From the NCBI GenBank assembly GCA_902574205.1, contig CACGMS010000012.1:1-36954 (forward strand): a stretch of 36,954 bases of DNA, read 5' to 3'. Under the pieces are notes generated by a model. That model saw nothing but the letters and a program-made list of their open reading frames with translations, did not search any database and was not told the origin of the DNA. Both the position numbers and the translations under genes were made by a program. Below are positions 7,757 to 16,271 of this stretch, piece by piece; positions within the stretch are counted from its first letter, which is position 1, and every line of letters begins with the position of its first letter. The stretch is from an uncultured Candidatus Hydrogenedens sp. Its GTDB lineage: Bacteria > Myxococcota > UBA4151.

Positions 7757-8731
7757 TTAGGCGTTGGTTGTGTGAGCCATCGCGATGGCGAGCTTACCCA
7801 CGACTCGATGCGTTCGGTTGTGCGCCAAGGCGCTTGCGATGTCATCGAGTGGATAAACGGTATCGATAACCGCCCTGATGGCTTCGTCTTCGATCTGACC
7901 GCGAAGAGCGGCGAGGTCGTTTGCATCGGGTGCTACAAAGACTGCGTGACTCGACTGTTTACGGAGTGGATTGAGCAGCGCACTGAGACTAGTACTGAGT
8001 AGCTTGACGATATTGATGTAGGTGCCATTTGGTTTGATTTGATGCCGAACGGTGCGCAGGTTGCGGTGACCGACGACGTCAAACCAGACATCAAATTGAT
8101 CAGAGCAGGCGATGAGATCACGACGTTGATAGTCGATAACGTCGTCGCAGCCGAGCTCGTAAGCAAGGTTTTGGTTGGCGCCGCTGCAGACGCCGGTCAC
8201 GTGAGCGCCAAGGGCTTTGGCCAGTTGAATGGCGATACTGCCGACGCCACCCGAGCAGCCGTTGATCAACACACTCTGGCCCGCTTGAAGCTGAGCCCGG
8301 TGCACAAGGCTTTGGTAGGCGGTGAGTCCCACGAGCGGTAAGGTGCCCGCCTCGGTATAGCTCAAGTTAGCAGGCATATAATCGACGAGATGGCTGGCGC
8401 AGCGAGTGACCTGGGCATGCGCTCCTGGTGTGGAGTTGAGCTTTCGAATCTCGGTGAGCCCCCAGACTTTGTCACCGACTTTGAAGCGATCATTTTCATC
8501 GGCTTCAAGAACGATCCCTGCAAAGTCACCACCTAGAATTTGAGGAGGTTTGCGACCAAAGATCACGCGCAAATCACCACGTAAAATCTTCCAATCGACC
8601 GGATTGATCGAGCTGGCATGGACTTGAATCAGTAATTCGCCCGCTTGGCGGTCGGGAATGTTGGTTTCGCCGACGGTGAGGGCGCTTGCGTCGCCATAGT
8701 GCGAGCACAGCGCAGCGTTCATGGTGGTCAA
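7757..8731 (-). CDS. zinc-free MDR-family NAD(P)H-dependent oxidoreductase
   Basis: A 324-residue medium-chain reductase of the quinone-oxidoreductase/zeta-crystallin type. The N-terminal GroES-like domain contains VHASSINPVDWKILRG and GGDFAGIV. The Rossmann domain has the nucleotide motif INGCSGGVGSIAIQLAKALG near residues 150-170. Zinc-ligand cysteines of alcohol dehydrogenases are absent. It likely reduces quinones or enones with NADPH in the cytosol. The ORF-track start is a TTG that overlaps the upstream stop as TTGA and has GAGG five bases before it. An ATG at 8722 is the alternative and would give a more usual N terminus, but its spacing to GAGG is poor. It is coupled to the 7-TM protein gene. 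Confidence 0.85.
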   Translation of the reverse strand: MTTMNAALCSHYGDASALTVGETNIPDRQAGELLIQVHASSINPVDWKILRGDLRVIFGRKPPQILGGDFAGIVLEADENDRFKVGDKVWGLTEIRKLNSTPGAHAQVTRCASHLVDYMPANLSYTEAGTLPLVGLTAYQSLVHRAQLQAGQSVLINGCSGGVGSIAIQLAKALGAHVTGVCSGANQNLAYELGCDDVIDYQRRDLIACSDQFDVWFDVVGHRNLRTVRHQIKPNGTYINIVKLLSTSLSALLNPLRKQSSHAVFVAPDANDLAALRGQIEDEAIRAVIDTVYPLDDIASALAHNRTHRVVGKLAIAMAHTTNA

Positions 8732-9546
8732 GTGGTCCTCGCTGATTCTTGGCGCAGTCTGATGGGAATCATGACTAAGGTCATGCTCGCCCAGACCGCT
8801 AGGCTAAAGTAGAGTGATTGCCAGACCATGGGGTAACGCCAGTCGCTCCAGGCGCCGGTAATGATCATGTTTTGGATGTCTCGAAACCCCTCACTTAGAG
8901 TCAGGTAGGTTGCACCGGCTTGTTCTTTAGCCTGCCAGAGTCGGTAGTAGTTGGGCACATCGATCAGCGTCATAAAGAGCAGATAAGCGATGCATCCTAA
9001 CACTCCATAGCGAATCCATCGCTGAAGCAGAGCTGTGCCTTCGTTGCGGCAAAGCCACAGTCCGAATCCGAACAGCAGGGCGCTTAGGGTCCATAAGCTC
9101 TCTTCCACTGTTTGACCGAGGTAATTGGTGGTGAGCACACCATACCAGGCACAGCATTGGGCGAGTGTGATCAGCGGAAGAATGGGTAGAGCACACCGTT
9201 TGAGTGCAGCTCGATCAGTGGTTTGGGCGAGATGTACCAAGAGGACGACCCATTGAGCGACAAAGGCGAGTTCAGCGATGGTGGCGATCGTTCGACCAAC
9301 CAAGACCGTGGATATCCATGAATCAAACATGGCAAAGCGGGCGACGTCACTGCGCAAAACAAAGCAGCGGGAGGCGCAGCCTAGAGTATAGGTAGCACAG
9401 AGCATTAACTGTAGTTGTTCTAGGCGGCTGGGTGCTTGTCGATTGACCCAGCGATAAAGGCCGATCAATAATCCAATGTTTAGAGCACCAAGAACGCACA
9501 TGGCGATCCACCAGTTGTAGACTGCAGGTGCAAAGTTGGTAGCCAG
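8728..9546 (-). CDS. 7-TM integral membrane protein, probable CTG start
   Basis: A polytopic membrane protein with about seven predicted helices, for example WISTVLVGRTIATIAELAFV, SALLFGFGLWLC and YGVLGCIAYLLFMTLIDV. No family is recognised. The ORF track starts at the ATG at 9501, which cuts into the first helix. Fifteen in-frame codons upstream encode ATNFAPAVYNWWIA and complete that helix. No ATG, GTG or TTG is present in the extension before an in-frame TAA, but a CTG at 9546 has AGGAG exactly seven bases upstream (an ATT at 9549 is also possible). I therefore place the start at CTG, giving 272 residues. This is inference. The ATG at 9501 has only a weak GGTGG site. Confidence 0.7.
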   Translation of the reverse strand: MATNFAPAVYNWWIAMCVLGALNIGLLIGLYRWVNRQAPSRLEQLQLMLCATYTLGCASRCFVLRSDVARFAMFDSWISTVLVGRTIATIAELAFVAQWVVLLVHLAQTTDRAALKRCALPILPLITLAQCCAWYGVLTTNYLGQTVEESLWTLSALLFGFGLWLCRNEGTALLQRWIRYGVLGCIAYLLFMTLIDVPNYYRLWQAKEQAGATYLTLSEGFRDIQNMIITGAWSDWRYPMVWQSLYFSLAVWASMTLVMIPIRLRQESARTT

Positions 9547-9595
9547 AATCGATCTCCTGCCTCTTTATGCAGACCCTTGGCTGGCATGTCTTGCA

Positions 9596-9619
9596 TTATC
9601 GATAAGACTCGACGAGTCT
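9596..9619. promoter_or_regulatory. paired palindromes in the divergent promoter region
   Basis: TTATCGATAA (9596-9605) is a perfect 10-base palindrome. It runs directly into AGACTCGACGAGTCT (9605-9619), a perfect 7-base inverted repeat around a single central base. They lie between the divergent membrane-protein gene and the giant lipoprotein gene, about 30 bases before the GTG start of the latter. This is where an operator controlling one or both genes would be expected. No known regulator site is recognised. Confidence 0.4.
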
Positions 9620-9649
9620 ACTCAGCGAAACAGAGAGAAAGAGTTGTTC

Positions 9650-12600
9650 GTGCGTTTTCTTTTCGGCGGTGTTCTCTTCATGGGTTTAGTTTTCGGCTGT
9701 AATGGCGCTGGGAACTTACCCGAGTTACCGGTGCCGAGTTCTGCTGATTTGGTACCAGATCGGTTGCAGATTAGGGTCTCAGACCCGGACTTATTGTTTG
9801 ATGAAGCTTGGCAAGTACCCAACCAAACGCAGTGGGTTGAGCTTGAGGTTTTGGTTTGGGGTTCATCGAGTGAGCAAGCTCAAACTGAACTTGCCGGTGA
9901 GACCGTAAACTTTACCTTCGCAAACGCCCGCGAGGCGAACACTCGAGCATTGGGTTTAGACCAAGGGAGTTCGTGTATTACCGATGAGCTTGGACGGTGC
10001 CGCTTGGCTGTGCGTTTGGGTACAGAACCGGGTGACTGGGTGATTCGAGCCACGGCTTTACGTAACCCTGAAGCCTTTGCTGATCAGCATCTTGTGGTGG
10101 GTCTGGGCGATCGCCGTCGCGTGATCATTGAGGCGCCGGGACTGCCTGCTCGGAACTGGAATGGAACGTTGCCCGATCCTTGGGTGCGCGACGAGTTAAT
10201 TTTAGCCCAAAGTCAGTCCGAGGGCGGTGCCTTTGTGATTACGGTTTTCGATCAATACGATAACCCGGTGCCAAATAGTCGAATCATCCTGTCCGTACAG
10301 AGTTTAGCAGTATCCTCTCGTGCGGAAAGTGACGCCGGAACCGTTAGGGATGCAACTGCTGGGGTGTCCGATGCCGCACAGGTAACTACTGATGCCTTAG
10401 AACGACGACCTGATGCGCTGGCTAACGATTCGGGCTCGCTGGATGATGCGGGGTTTAGCGATACTGGCGTTGTCGATGGGGCGGGTAGTTCAAATCCCTT
10501 GGGTTGCTCCCTTGCTGCGTGTTTAGGTGCCGACGCTGTTGAGCGAGTCGAGGGTATAACCGACGAGGAGGGGCGCTTTGTGACCCAGTTGGTTCCGGGC
10601 GCTTCATCGGGGCGATTTACTCTGGCCGTTGGTATCGAAGAAATCGGTGAGGACCCCTATGTTTTCCCGGAGGTGGTTCTGAGTGGGAAAACCTATCAGC
10701 GATTAGCCACACAGATTATTTTTGATGGTCAAGCGGTCTGCTTTCCTGCCGATACGGTGCGCGGCGCTCAGGTTCGCTTGGTCGATGCAACAGGCGCAGG
10801 TGTCGCTAATGCGTCGTTACAAATAATTGCCGAAGGTTTGTTTGGCGCAAGCGCACCGTCAACCGATCGTGACGGTTTTTCGCAGATTACGGCGCGCTGT
10901 CCATCGCAGCCGCCTGGCGTCAACGAGGTTTTGTTGTTGCGCGCAATCGATGTTGATCAACCTCAAATTCAAATCGATATCCCTGTTGCCTTTGAAACCG
11001 CTGCCCCCGACCAACTCGACTATGTACCCATACGCTTTGATTCCAATTCGATCATTGCAGGCAGTGTCTCACGGTTGAGGTTTCGAGTCACCGACCGCAA
11101 TGGCTTTCCGGTGCCTGAGGCGAGTGTGACCGCTCAGCCACTCAGTGAAGCAGACCTTGGGCGACTCACCTTTCAAAGGGGTGAAGATTTTATCTCGACC
11201 CAAACTCTTCAAACTAACGCCTCAGGAGAGGTGATCTTTGAAGTGCGTCCCATCGGTGCGCGAACGCAGCCTGAATACCCGCTGCAATTAAAGGTTTTTG
11301 CGGCTCTTGACCCCATTGTGCGCACGCTCGTCCCAATTCATGTGCTTGGCGGTACACCGCAACGGGTTCGAGTGGTGCGTGGGCAGAATATGCAATTGTT
11401 GACCGGTCAAGGCGGCGCTACGGTCACGGTGCGCGTCGATGACGGGCAGGACAACCCGATTTCAAATGTACTGATCAGTGTCGGGGAAACAGCCGATTTA
11501 CTGATGGCTCCAATGACCGGTCGAACCGATCAGTTCGGTGAATTTGATATCGGAATTTTGAGCGTCTTAGGACTTGATGATGAGCGCACGATTCGTGTGC
11601 CTATTCAGGCGAGCTGGCAAGACAGTGAAGGTGTTCCTTGGACCCAATCCACTGAACTGGTCGCAGGTATTGGTATTGGCGATGGTCGAAGGATTTTGCT
11701 GAGTCAGGGTGGTCAAGCGCTTGCACTCTGCGCAGGTGATCCGTGTCTGCATCTCGATGCAGGCGCACTGCTGGTTGACCCTGTTCAACTGCAAGTGGTC
11801 AACGCCAATGGCGGCGCTTTGCGCAACCGATCCATTGAGATCAATTTGATCGATGATCAACCGCAAGGCTGTGGCAGCAGGCCGAATCAAGGTGAGAACT
11901 TGGGAACGACCGGTGAGTCAGCGGCTTTGTTTTTAGGCGGTGATGTCGGTGCGCAGTGGCGTGCTGGAGATCAAGCTCGCACCTGTCTTTGGGAGGTTCG
12001 AAGCGGCGCCGTGAGCCAACGCCTGCGTTTGGTACAAGGATCCGCTTTACCGAGTCTTGGGACCTTTCAGTTAATCGATGCTGAAGGGCAGTTGACCGGT
12101 GCGGCGAGTGCGCAGTTAGCGCTGGCTTCACGTCCTTTGCATTACGTTCACCCCCAAGTGTTTGATGCGAGTAATTCACACCATGTTGAGTTGCGGGTTC
12201 GTGATCGATTTGGCAACCCGGCGGGGCTTGAGTTGCTCGGAGCTAATCCCGACAATTGCATCGCCGATCGCAATCAGTTTGTTCTCGATGCACAAGGGGT
12301 GACTCGGCTTCGAATAGCCGGCGGCGCTGATCCCCGTATTCCTTGTCGAATGTCCGTATTTTCACCGCGCAGTTGGCAAGGTGATCCCCCCTTAGCCACG
12401 TTTGATGTGGGCGGTGGTGTCATCGATGTCCGTGATTTTGTGTTTGAGCCCGTTGGCCTACAAAGCCGAGTGGTGCGCTTTCCGACCGTTGGTGATTGGA
12501 CCGGAGTGGAAGTGGGGCATTTACGCGGGGGGTTAGCACAAGGCGTAGTTTTACCTCTTGAGGCGAGCGATGAAGAGGGATTCTGCGCCGAGCGGGATCG

Positions 12601-15049
12601 CTGTACGGTTGTTGAACTGCTGTATTTAGGGACCTATGAATCGCTTTTACCGAGTCCGCGCGTCCTGTGCGGCGAAGAGGCACAGTGTCCAAGCCTTTTG
12701 ATCAAGCGCACACGAGCCAGTTATATCGTTGAGCTTCCGCGTGAGCATTTGCGCACGCCCGGTCGCTTTGGTTTAAGGTTGTTCACGCCTGGTCAACCAG
12801 CGATTACCAGCGCTATTTTACCGATTTGGGCGCGGCCTATTCCGCGAGGAATCGAGCGGCGCGTAGCGATCAATGCACCGCAAAACCATCAGGATCCGAT
12901 GGCGGTTGACGTGCTCACACAGCGCTTTGACGATGACCGGGTACGCACCGATGCCTGTGGTTATAGTTTTTATAATGATCCCAACGACCCGGAGCGGCAT
13001 CTGCATCAATATCGAGCGTGGGTGGCGAGTTGGACAACAGGAGCGCCTCAAACGAGTCGTCGAACCGTTTTTCCGCAAAGCATCGATGCGCTAACGATTG
13101 GAATTAAGGGTTATACCAGCCGGGTTTGGCATTGGGAAACGTCGTTATGCCATGCTGACGATCTCAACGGCGATGGGGTTCAGGATTTGATGCTGCTTGG
13201 ATCGCCACGCGGCGATCAGCACGGGCAAAATTGCCTTCATGCCGTCTTTGGTGACGCAAACGGCGGGTTCATCTCGAATACCCAAGAGATTAACAGGTAT
13301 TGCGGGACCATGCCGGGGTGCCGCTTGCGGCAAATAGGCGAGGGTCAAACCGCGTTAGCCGTGCTTGATTTTTGTGATCCAAACCTGCCGCGCTCAAGGC
13401 GAGCCTACAGCGTGGATATGGATGGAGACCCACTCGACAACAGCCGTTATATGGAAGTCAGTTACAGTGCGACGCCAGAACCGCAATATTACGGTTACCG
13501 ACCTTCGGGTTCAACCTGGTCGCTCCGCCGGTTTGGTAATTTGAGCCAAGGCGGTCGGTTGGTGGTTTTAGGTAACCGAGGTCGCGCCGGACTCATGCAC
13601 GCCTACCCGGATTGGCAGCGGCATAATCTCGATGGTTTAGCCTGGGATGAGGTGGTTGAGTTCAGGCTCGGCAATTGCGGAGATGATATTGCACAGACTC
13701 AATGCAGCTCGATTGTTCGAGGTGGCGCTGAACTGTATTCAGCGAACGGCTACAGCGGTGTGATTCGATTGCTCGCCAACAATCGGTATACGCAGCGGAC
13801 ATCGCAAGGTGGGATGAGTTTACATGATACCGCTACGGGTCAGCCTTTCGGTGCTTTACATGGATTTGAAGCTCGAGGTACAAGTTTGAGTCCATCGGTT
13901 GATTGGTGGTTGGAACCGCTCGGTTACAGGGGTATTTATCGCCGTCTTATGCGCTGGAGGGGGCCAGTTCAGGAGTATCCGTGGGCCGATTGCAATGCAC
14001 AAGAGACAGACGGTTGTCAGGAGGTGGGGTTGCTGTTTTCAACGCATTGGATCACGGATGAGGTGTATCTCACGCATGTAGACGACAGAGGCGATTACGT
14101 TGTTTTGCGGCATATTGATCAACCCACTCAAGCCTATTCCAACCGAGTCTATGCCGGTGCTGTCCATGGCTACGATATTCTGCAAAGCGCCGATCGATCG
14201 AAATTTCTCGTCAACACGCGCTCAGGGCTTGGGGTGGTTACTGTTCGTCTCGACGCGCCGCTTGAGCAGCGTCTTCAGTTCAACTTGCTACCGGAGCCGG
14301 CTCGCAACTGGCGGCAAGGAGGCCACTGCTCGTATAGCCAGGATGGTGCCCATTTAGCTTGCCGGCGCGCACAACCACCAGCTGTTCGAATATACACCTT
14401 TGGCGACCAAAGTCACCGCACAGTCGACGTGCCAGGACAGAGCCTAGGTGCAGACCGAAGTCTCACGTCCCTCGGTTTTTTGAATAACGGCATGTTGCTT
14501 GGAAACCTCGACGACACCGCATCTTTGCTTATTGACCCTGCTGATGGCTCCGTTCTTCGTCGATGGTTTAGCTCAACAAACGAGCGTTATCCGCTTCGAG
14601 AAGCTTGGGGTATACATGGCGGTGTACATCGGATGAGCCCGGTGACACGGGGTAGCCTTCCAGGCGGAGGGGTTTTGGTGAGCGGCAGGAGCAACCGCGT
14701 GATGCGTTTAGATTTGAGTGGACGTCAAGCTGACGAGTTGACGCGCACGACACTGCCTGGTGTCCACACGACCAGCGACGTCTTTGATGGCGGCGACCAT
14801 GAATCCATAGTGCTCAAGCAAGTCGATGAGATTATCGTTTGGACGCCACAGCGTGCGGTTCCACTGTGCGGTAATGGAATTCTTGATGACGGTGAGCGCT
14901 GCGATGACGGCAACCTGCGCCATGATGATGACTGCCCTATGGATTGTCGAAGTGTCTGCGGCGATGGGGTGCGCAGCGAGCTTGAAGCCTGCGATGACGG
15001 CAATCAAGTCGACGGTGACGGATGCAGTGCTCAGTGCGAGATGCCCTAG
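9650..15049 (+). CDS. giant Ig-like/FG-GAP/DUF4215 surface lipoprotein
   Basis: About 1799 residues from the GTG at 9650, chosen because it begins a clean lipoprotein signal (VRFLFGGVLFMGLVFGC); the ORF track adds 38 unrelated residues. The N-terminal two thirds contain at least six Big_1/invasin-like beta-sandwich modules recognisable by their repeated beginnings (ITVFDQYDNPVPNSR, FRVTDRNGFPVPEAS, VRVDDGQDNPISN, LRVRDRFGNPAG). An Asp/Ala-rich insertion interrupts the second. An FG-GAP motif (DDLNGDGVQDLMLLG) near residue 1170 opens a propeller-like region. The last 60 residues are two DUF4215 Cys-rich repeats (CGNGILDDGERCDDGN and CGDGVRSELEACDDGN). It is presumably a long rod-like surface adhesin or scaffold. 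It ends on the TAG shared with the convergent gene. Confidence 0.85.
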   Translation: MRFLFGGVLFMGLVFGCNGAGNLPELPVPSSADLVPDRLQIRVSDPDLLFDEAWQVPNQTQWVELEVLVWGSSSEQAQTELAGETVNFTFANAREANTRALGLDQGSSCITDELGRCRLAVRLGTEPGDWVIRATALRNPEAFADQHLVVGLGDRRRVIIEAPGLPARNWNGTLPDPWVRDELILAQSQSEGGAFVITVFDQYDNPVPNSRIILSVQSLAVSSRAESDAGTVRDATAGVSDAAQVTTDALERRPDALANDSGSLDDAGFSDTGVVDGAGSSNPLGCSLAACLGADAVERVEGITDEEGRFVTQLVPGASSGRFTLAVGIEEIGEDPYVFPEVVLSGKTYQRLATQIIFDGQAVCFPADTVRGAQVRLVDATGAGVANASLQIIAEGLFGASAPSTDRDGFSQITARCPSQPPGVNEVLLLRAIDVDQPQIQIDIPVAFETAAPDQLDYVPIRFDSNSIIAGSVSRLRFRVTDRNGFPVPEASVTAQPLSEADLGRLTFQRGEDFISTQTLQTNASGEVIFEVRPIGARTQPEYPLQLKVFAALDPIVRTLVPIHVLGGTPQRVRVVRGQNMQLLTGQGGATVTVRVDDGQDNPISNVLISVGETADLLMAPMTGRTDQFGEFDIGILSVLGLDDERTIRVPIQASWQDSEGVPWTQSTELVAGIGIGDGRRILLSQGGQALALCAGDPCLHLDAGALLVDPVQLQVVNANGGALRNRSIEINLIDDQPQGCGSRPNQGENLGTTGESAALFLGGDVGAQWRAGDQARTCLWEVRSGAVSQRLRLVQGSALPSLGTFQLIDAEGQLTGAASAQLALASRPLHYVHPQVFDASNSHHVELRVRDRFGNPAGLELLGANPDNCIADRNQFVLDAQGVTRLRIAGGADPRIPCRMSVFSPRSWQGDPPLATFDVGGGVIDVRDFVFEPVGLQSRVVRFPTVGDWTGVEVGHLRGGLAQGVVLPLEASDEEGFCAERDRCTVVELLYLGTYESLLPSPRVLCGEEAQCPSLLIKRTRASYIVELPREHLRTPGRFGLRLFTPGQPAITSAILPIWARPIPRGIERRVAINAPQNHQDPMAVDVLTQRFDDDRVRTDACGYSFYNDPNDPERHLHQYRAWVASWTTGAPQTSRRTVFPQSIDALTIGIKGYTSRVWHWETSLCHADDLNGDGVQDLMLLGSPRGDQHGQNCLHAVFGDANGGFISNTQEINRYCGTMPGCRLRQIGEGQTALAVLDFCDPNLPRSRRAYSVDMDGDPLDNSRYMEVSYSATPEPQYYGYRPSGSTWSLRRFGNLSQGGRLVVLGNRGRAGLMHAYPDWQRHNLDGLAWDEVVEFRLGNCGDDIAQTQCSSIVRGGAELYSANGYSGVIRLLANNRYTQRTSQGGMSLHDTATGQPFGALHGFEARGTSLSPSVDWWLEPLGYRGIYRRLMRWRGPVQEYPWADCNAQETDGCQEVGLLFSTHWITDEVYLTHVDDRGDYVVLRHIDQPTQAYSNRVYAGAVHGYDILQSADRSKFLVNTRSGLGVVTVRLDAPLEQRLQFNLLPEPARNWRQGGHCSYSQDGAHLACRRAQPPAVRIYTFGDQSHRTVDVPGQSLGADRSLTSLGFLNNGMLLGNLDDTASLLIDPADGSVLRRWFSSTNERYPLREAWGIHGGVHRMSPVTRGSLPGGGVLVSGRSNRVMRLDLSGRQADELTRTTLPGVHTTSDVFDGGDHESIVLKQVDEIIVWTPQRAVPLCGNGILDDGERCDDGNLRHDDDCPMDCRSVCGDGVRSELEACDDGNQVDGDGCSAQCEMP

Positions 15050-15052
15050 GGC
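15043..15052. repeat. 10-bp palindrome spanning shared stop codons
   Basis: GCCCTAGGGC is a perfect palindrome whose central CTAG supplies the TAG stop of both convergent genes. It is too short and lacks T-runs to act as an intrinsic terminator. Confidence 0.5.
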
Positions 15053-16137
15053 TCTTCAACAAAGCCTTTCCAGCGGGTCATGTACTCAATGAAGGCTTCG
15101 CCTAAGCCTTCTTGTACCAGCACCTGCCTTGAGACCGGTGTAGGTCTAGGCTCAAAATCGGGGTCTTTGATCACTTGGCGGGCAAAATCGTGATGGAGAA
15201 TTCCGGCGCGACCGACGGACGCGAAGTCGACGCCTTGATCGAGCACCCATTGCACGTCGCTAGCGGTCATGATTTTACCTGCTACGGTCAGTCGCACATC
15301 GCCGCGCACGAGCGCCGTAAAATCATCAAGCAAAAGACCTTCATCATGCTCAGATGCTCCCTCGGGTTTTTTGAAGACGTCCCAAAGTGAGATGTCGAGA
15401 AAATCGACGAGCGCATGATCGATGACATGCTGGCAAAGCGCCACACATTGTGATCGCTGGATTCCAAAGCGCTCGGGTGAGAGGCGCAGACCGATCAAGA
15501 AATCCGGTCCACAGCTTGAGCGCACCCCACGTAAGATTTCGATGATCAGGCGCCAGCGGTTCTGCAAAGAGCCGCCGTAGTCATCGTCTCGTCGGTTGTA
15601 TTGAGCGCTCAAGAATTGACATAAAATATAGCCATGAGCGCCATGGATCTCGACTCCGTCATAACCCGCTTGTTGTGCACGGACTGCGGCAGCAATGAAG
15701 TCGTCACGCAATTGCTCGACTTCACTCAAGCTGAGCCCTCGAGACTGAGTGTCTTGGTCGGGTGAGGGACAGACGGGTTGCTCAATAATTAGGTCTTTAG
15801 GTGAGCGCATCCCTGCGTGGTGCAGCTGAACGACCGCTAGACTGCCGTGGGCTTGAATCCCTTGGGCAAGGCGTCGATGCCCGTCGAGGTGTTGATCGCT
15901 AAAAATTCCAAGCTGACCCGAGAAGCCTTGACCGATTTTTTGCACATGACTGGCGCAGGTCATGGTCAGACCAAAGCCACCTTTTGCTCTCATGGTCAGC
16001 CAGCGGTACTCGTCCTCGCTGAGCCGTCCGTCAGGATGACTTTGACAGTTGGTCATCGGCGCCAACATCAAGCGATTAGGGAGCGTCAGACCACAAGGAA
16101 AGGTGAGCGGTTCTAAGGGCCGAGTGGAAGAGGTCAT
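15046..16137 (-). CDS. NADH:flavin oxidoreductase, Old Yellow Enzyme family
   Basis: A 363-residue FMN-dependent TIM-barrel oxidoreductase. The family motifs are visible: LPNRLMLAPMTN at the N terminus, VEIHGAHGYILCQFLSAQYN with the active-site His pair in the middle, DDDYGGSLQNRWR after it, and the C-terminal phosphate-binding TVAGKI and ASVGRAGI. It lacks the C-terminal iron-sulfur and FAD domains of 2,4-dienoyl-CoA reductases, so it is a single-domain ene-reductase type. It probably reduces electrophilic C=C bonds in the cytosol using NAD(P)H. Its stop codon overlaps that of the giant lipoprotein gene on the other strand. No strong Shine-Dalgarno is visible before the ATG. Confidence 0.9.
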   Translation of the reverse strand: MTSSTRPLEPLTFPCGLTLPNRLMLAPMTNCQSHPDGRLSEDEYRWLTMRAKGGFGLTMTCASHVQKIGQGFSGQLGIFSDQHLDGHRRLAQGIQAHGSLAVVQLHHAGMRSPKDLIIEQPVCPSPDQDTQSRGLSLSEVEQLRDDFIAAAVRAQQAGYDGVEIHGAHGYILCQFLSAQYNRRDDDYGGSLQNRWRLIIEILRGVRSSCGPDFLIGLRLSPERFGIQRSQCVALCQHVIDHALVDFLDISLWDVFKKPEGASEHDEGLLLDDFTALVRGDVRLTVAGKIMTASDVQWVLDQGVDFASVGRAGILHHDFARQVIKDPDFEPRPTPVSRQVLVQEGLGEAFIEYMTRWKGFVEEP

Positions 16138-16271
16138 GATTTTTGTGTGCCTTTGATGATAGACTGGAGTTAATTCACAGCCGCCTTATCACTGGACAAA
16201 CTGTCGGACTAGGCGATGTTGTCAAGGAATGACGATGGCCATCAGGTGTTGGTGTTCATGGGAGGTGCGCG

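Noticed and set aside
9536-9649. N-terminal extension of the giant lipoprotein in the ORF track
   Set aside because: The 38 extra residues precede a clear lipoprotein signal and lie in the divergent promoter region with palindromes.
14866-15049. CRISPR-like or tandem DNA repeat at the DUF4215 coding region
   Set aside because: Repeats are in-frame coding units with variable spacing and no conserved palindromic repeat or unique spacers.
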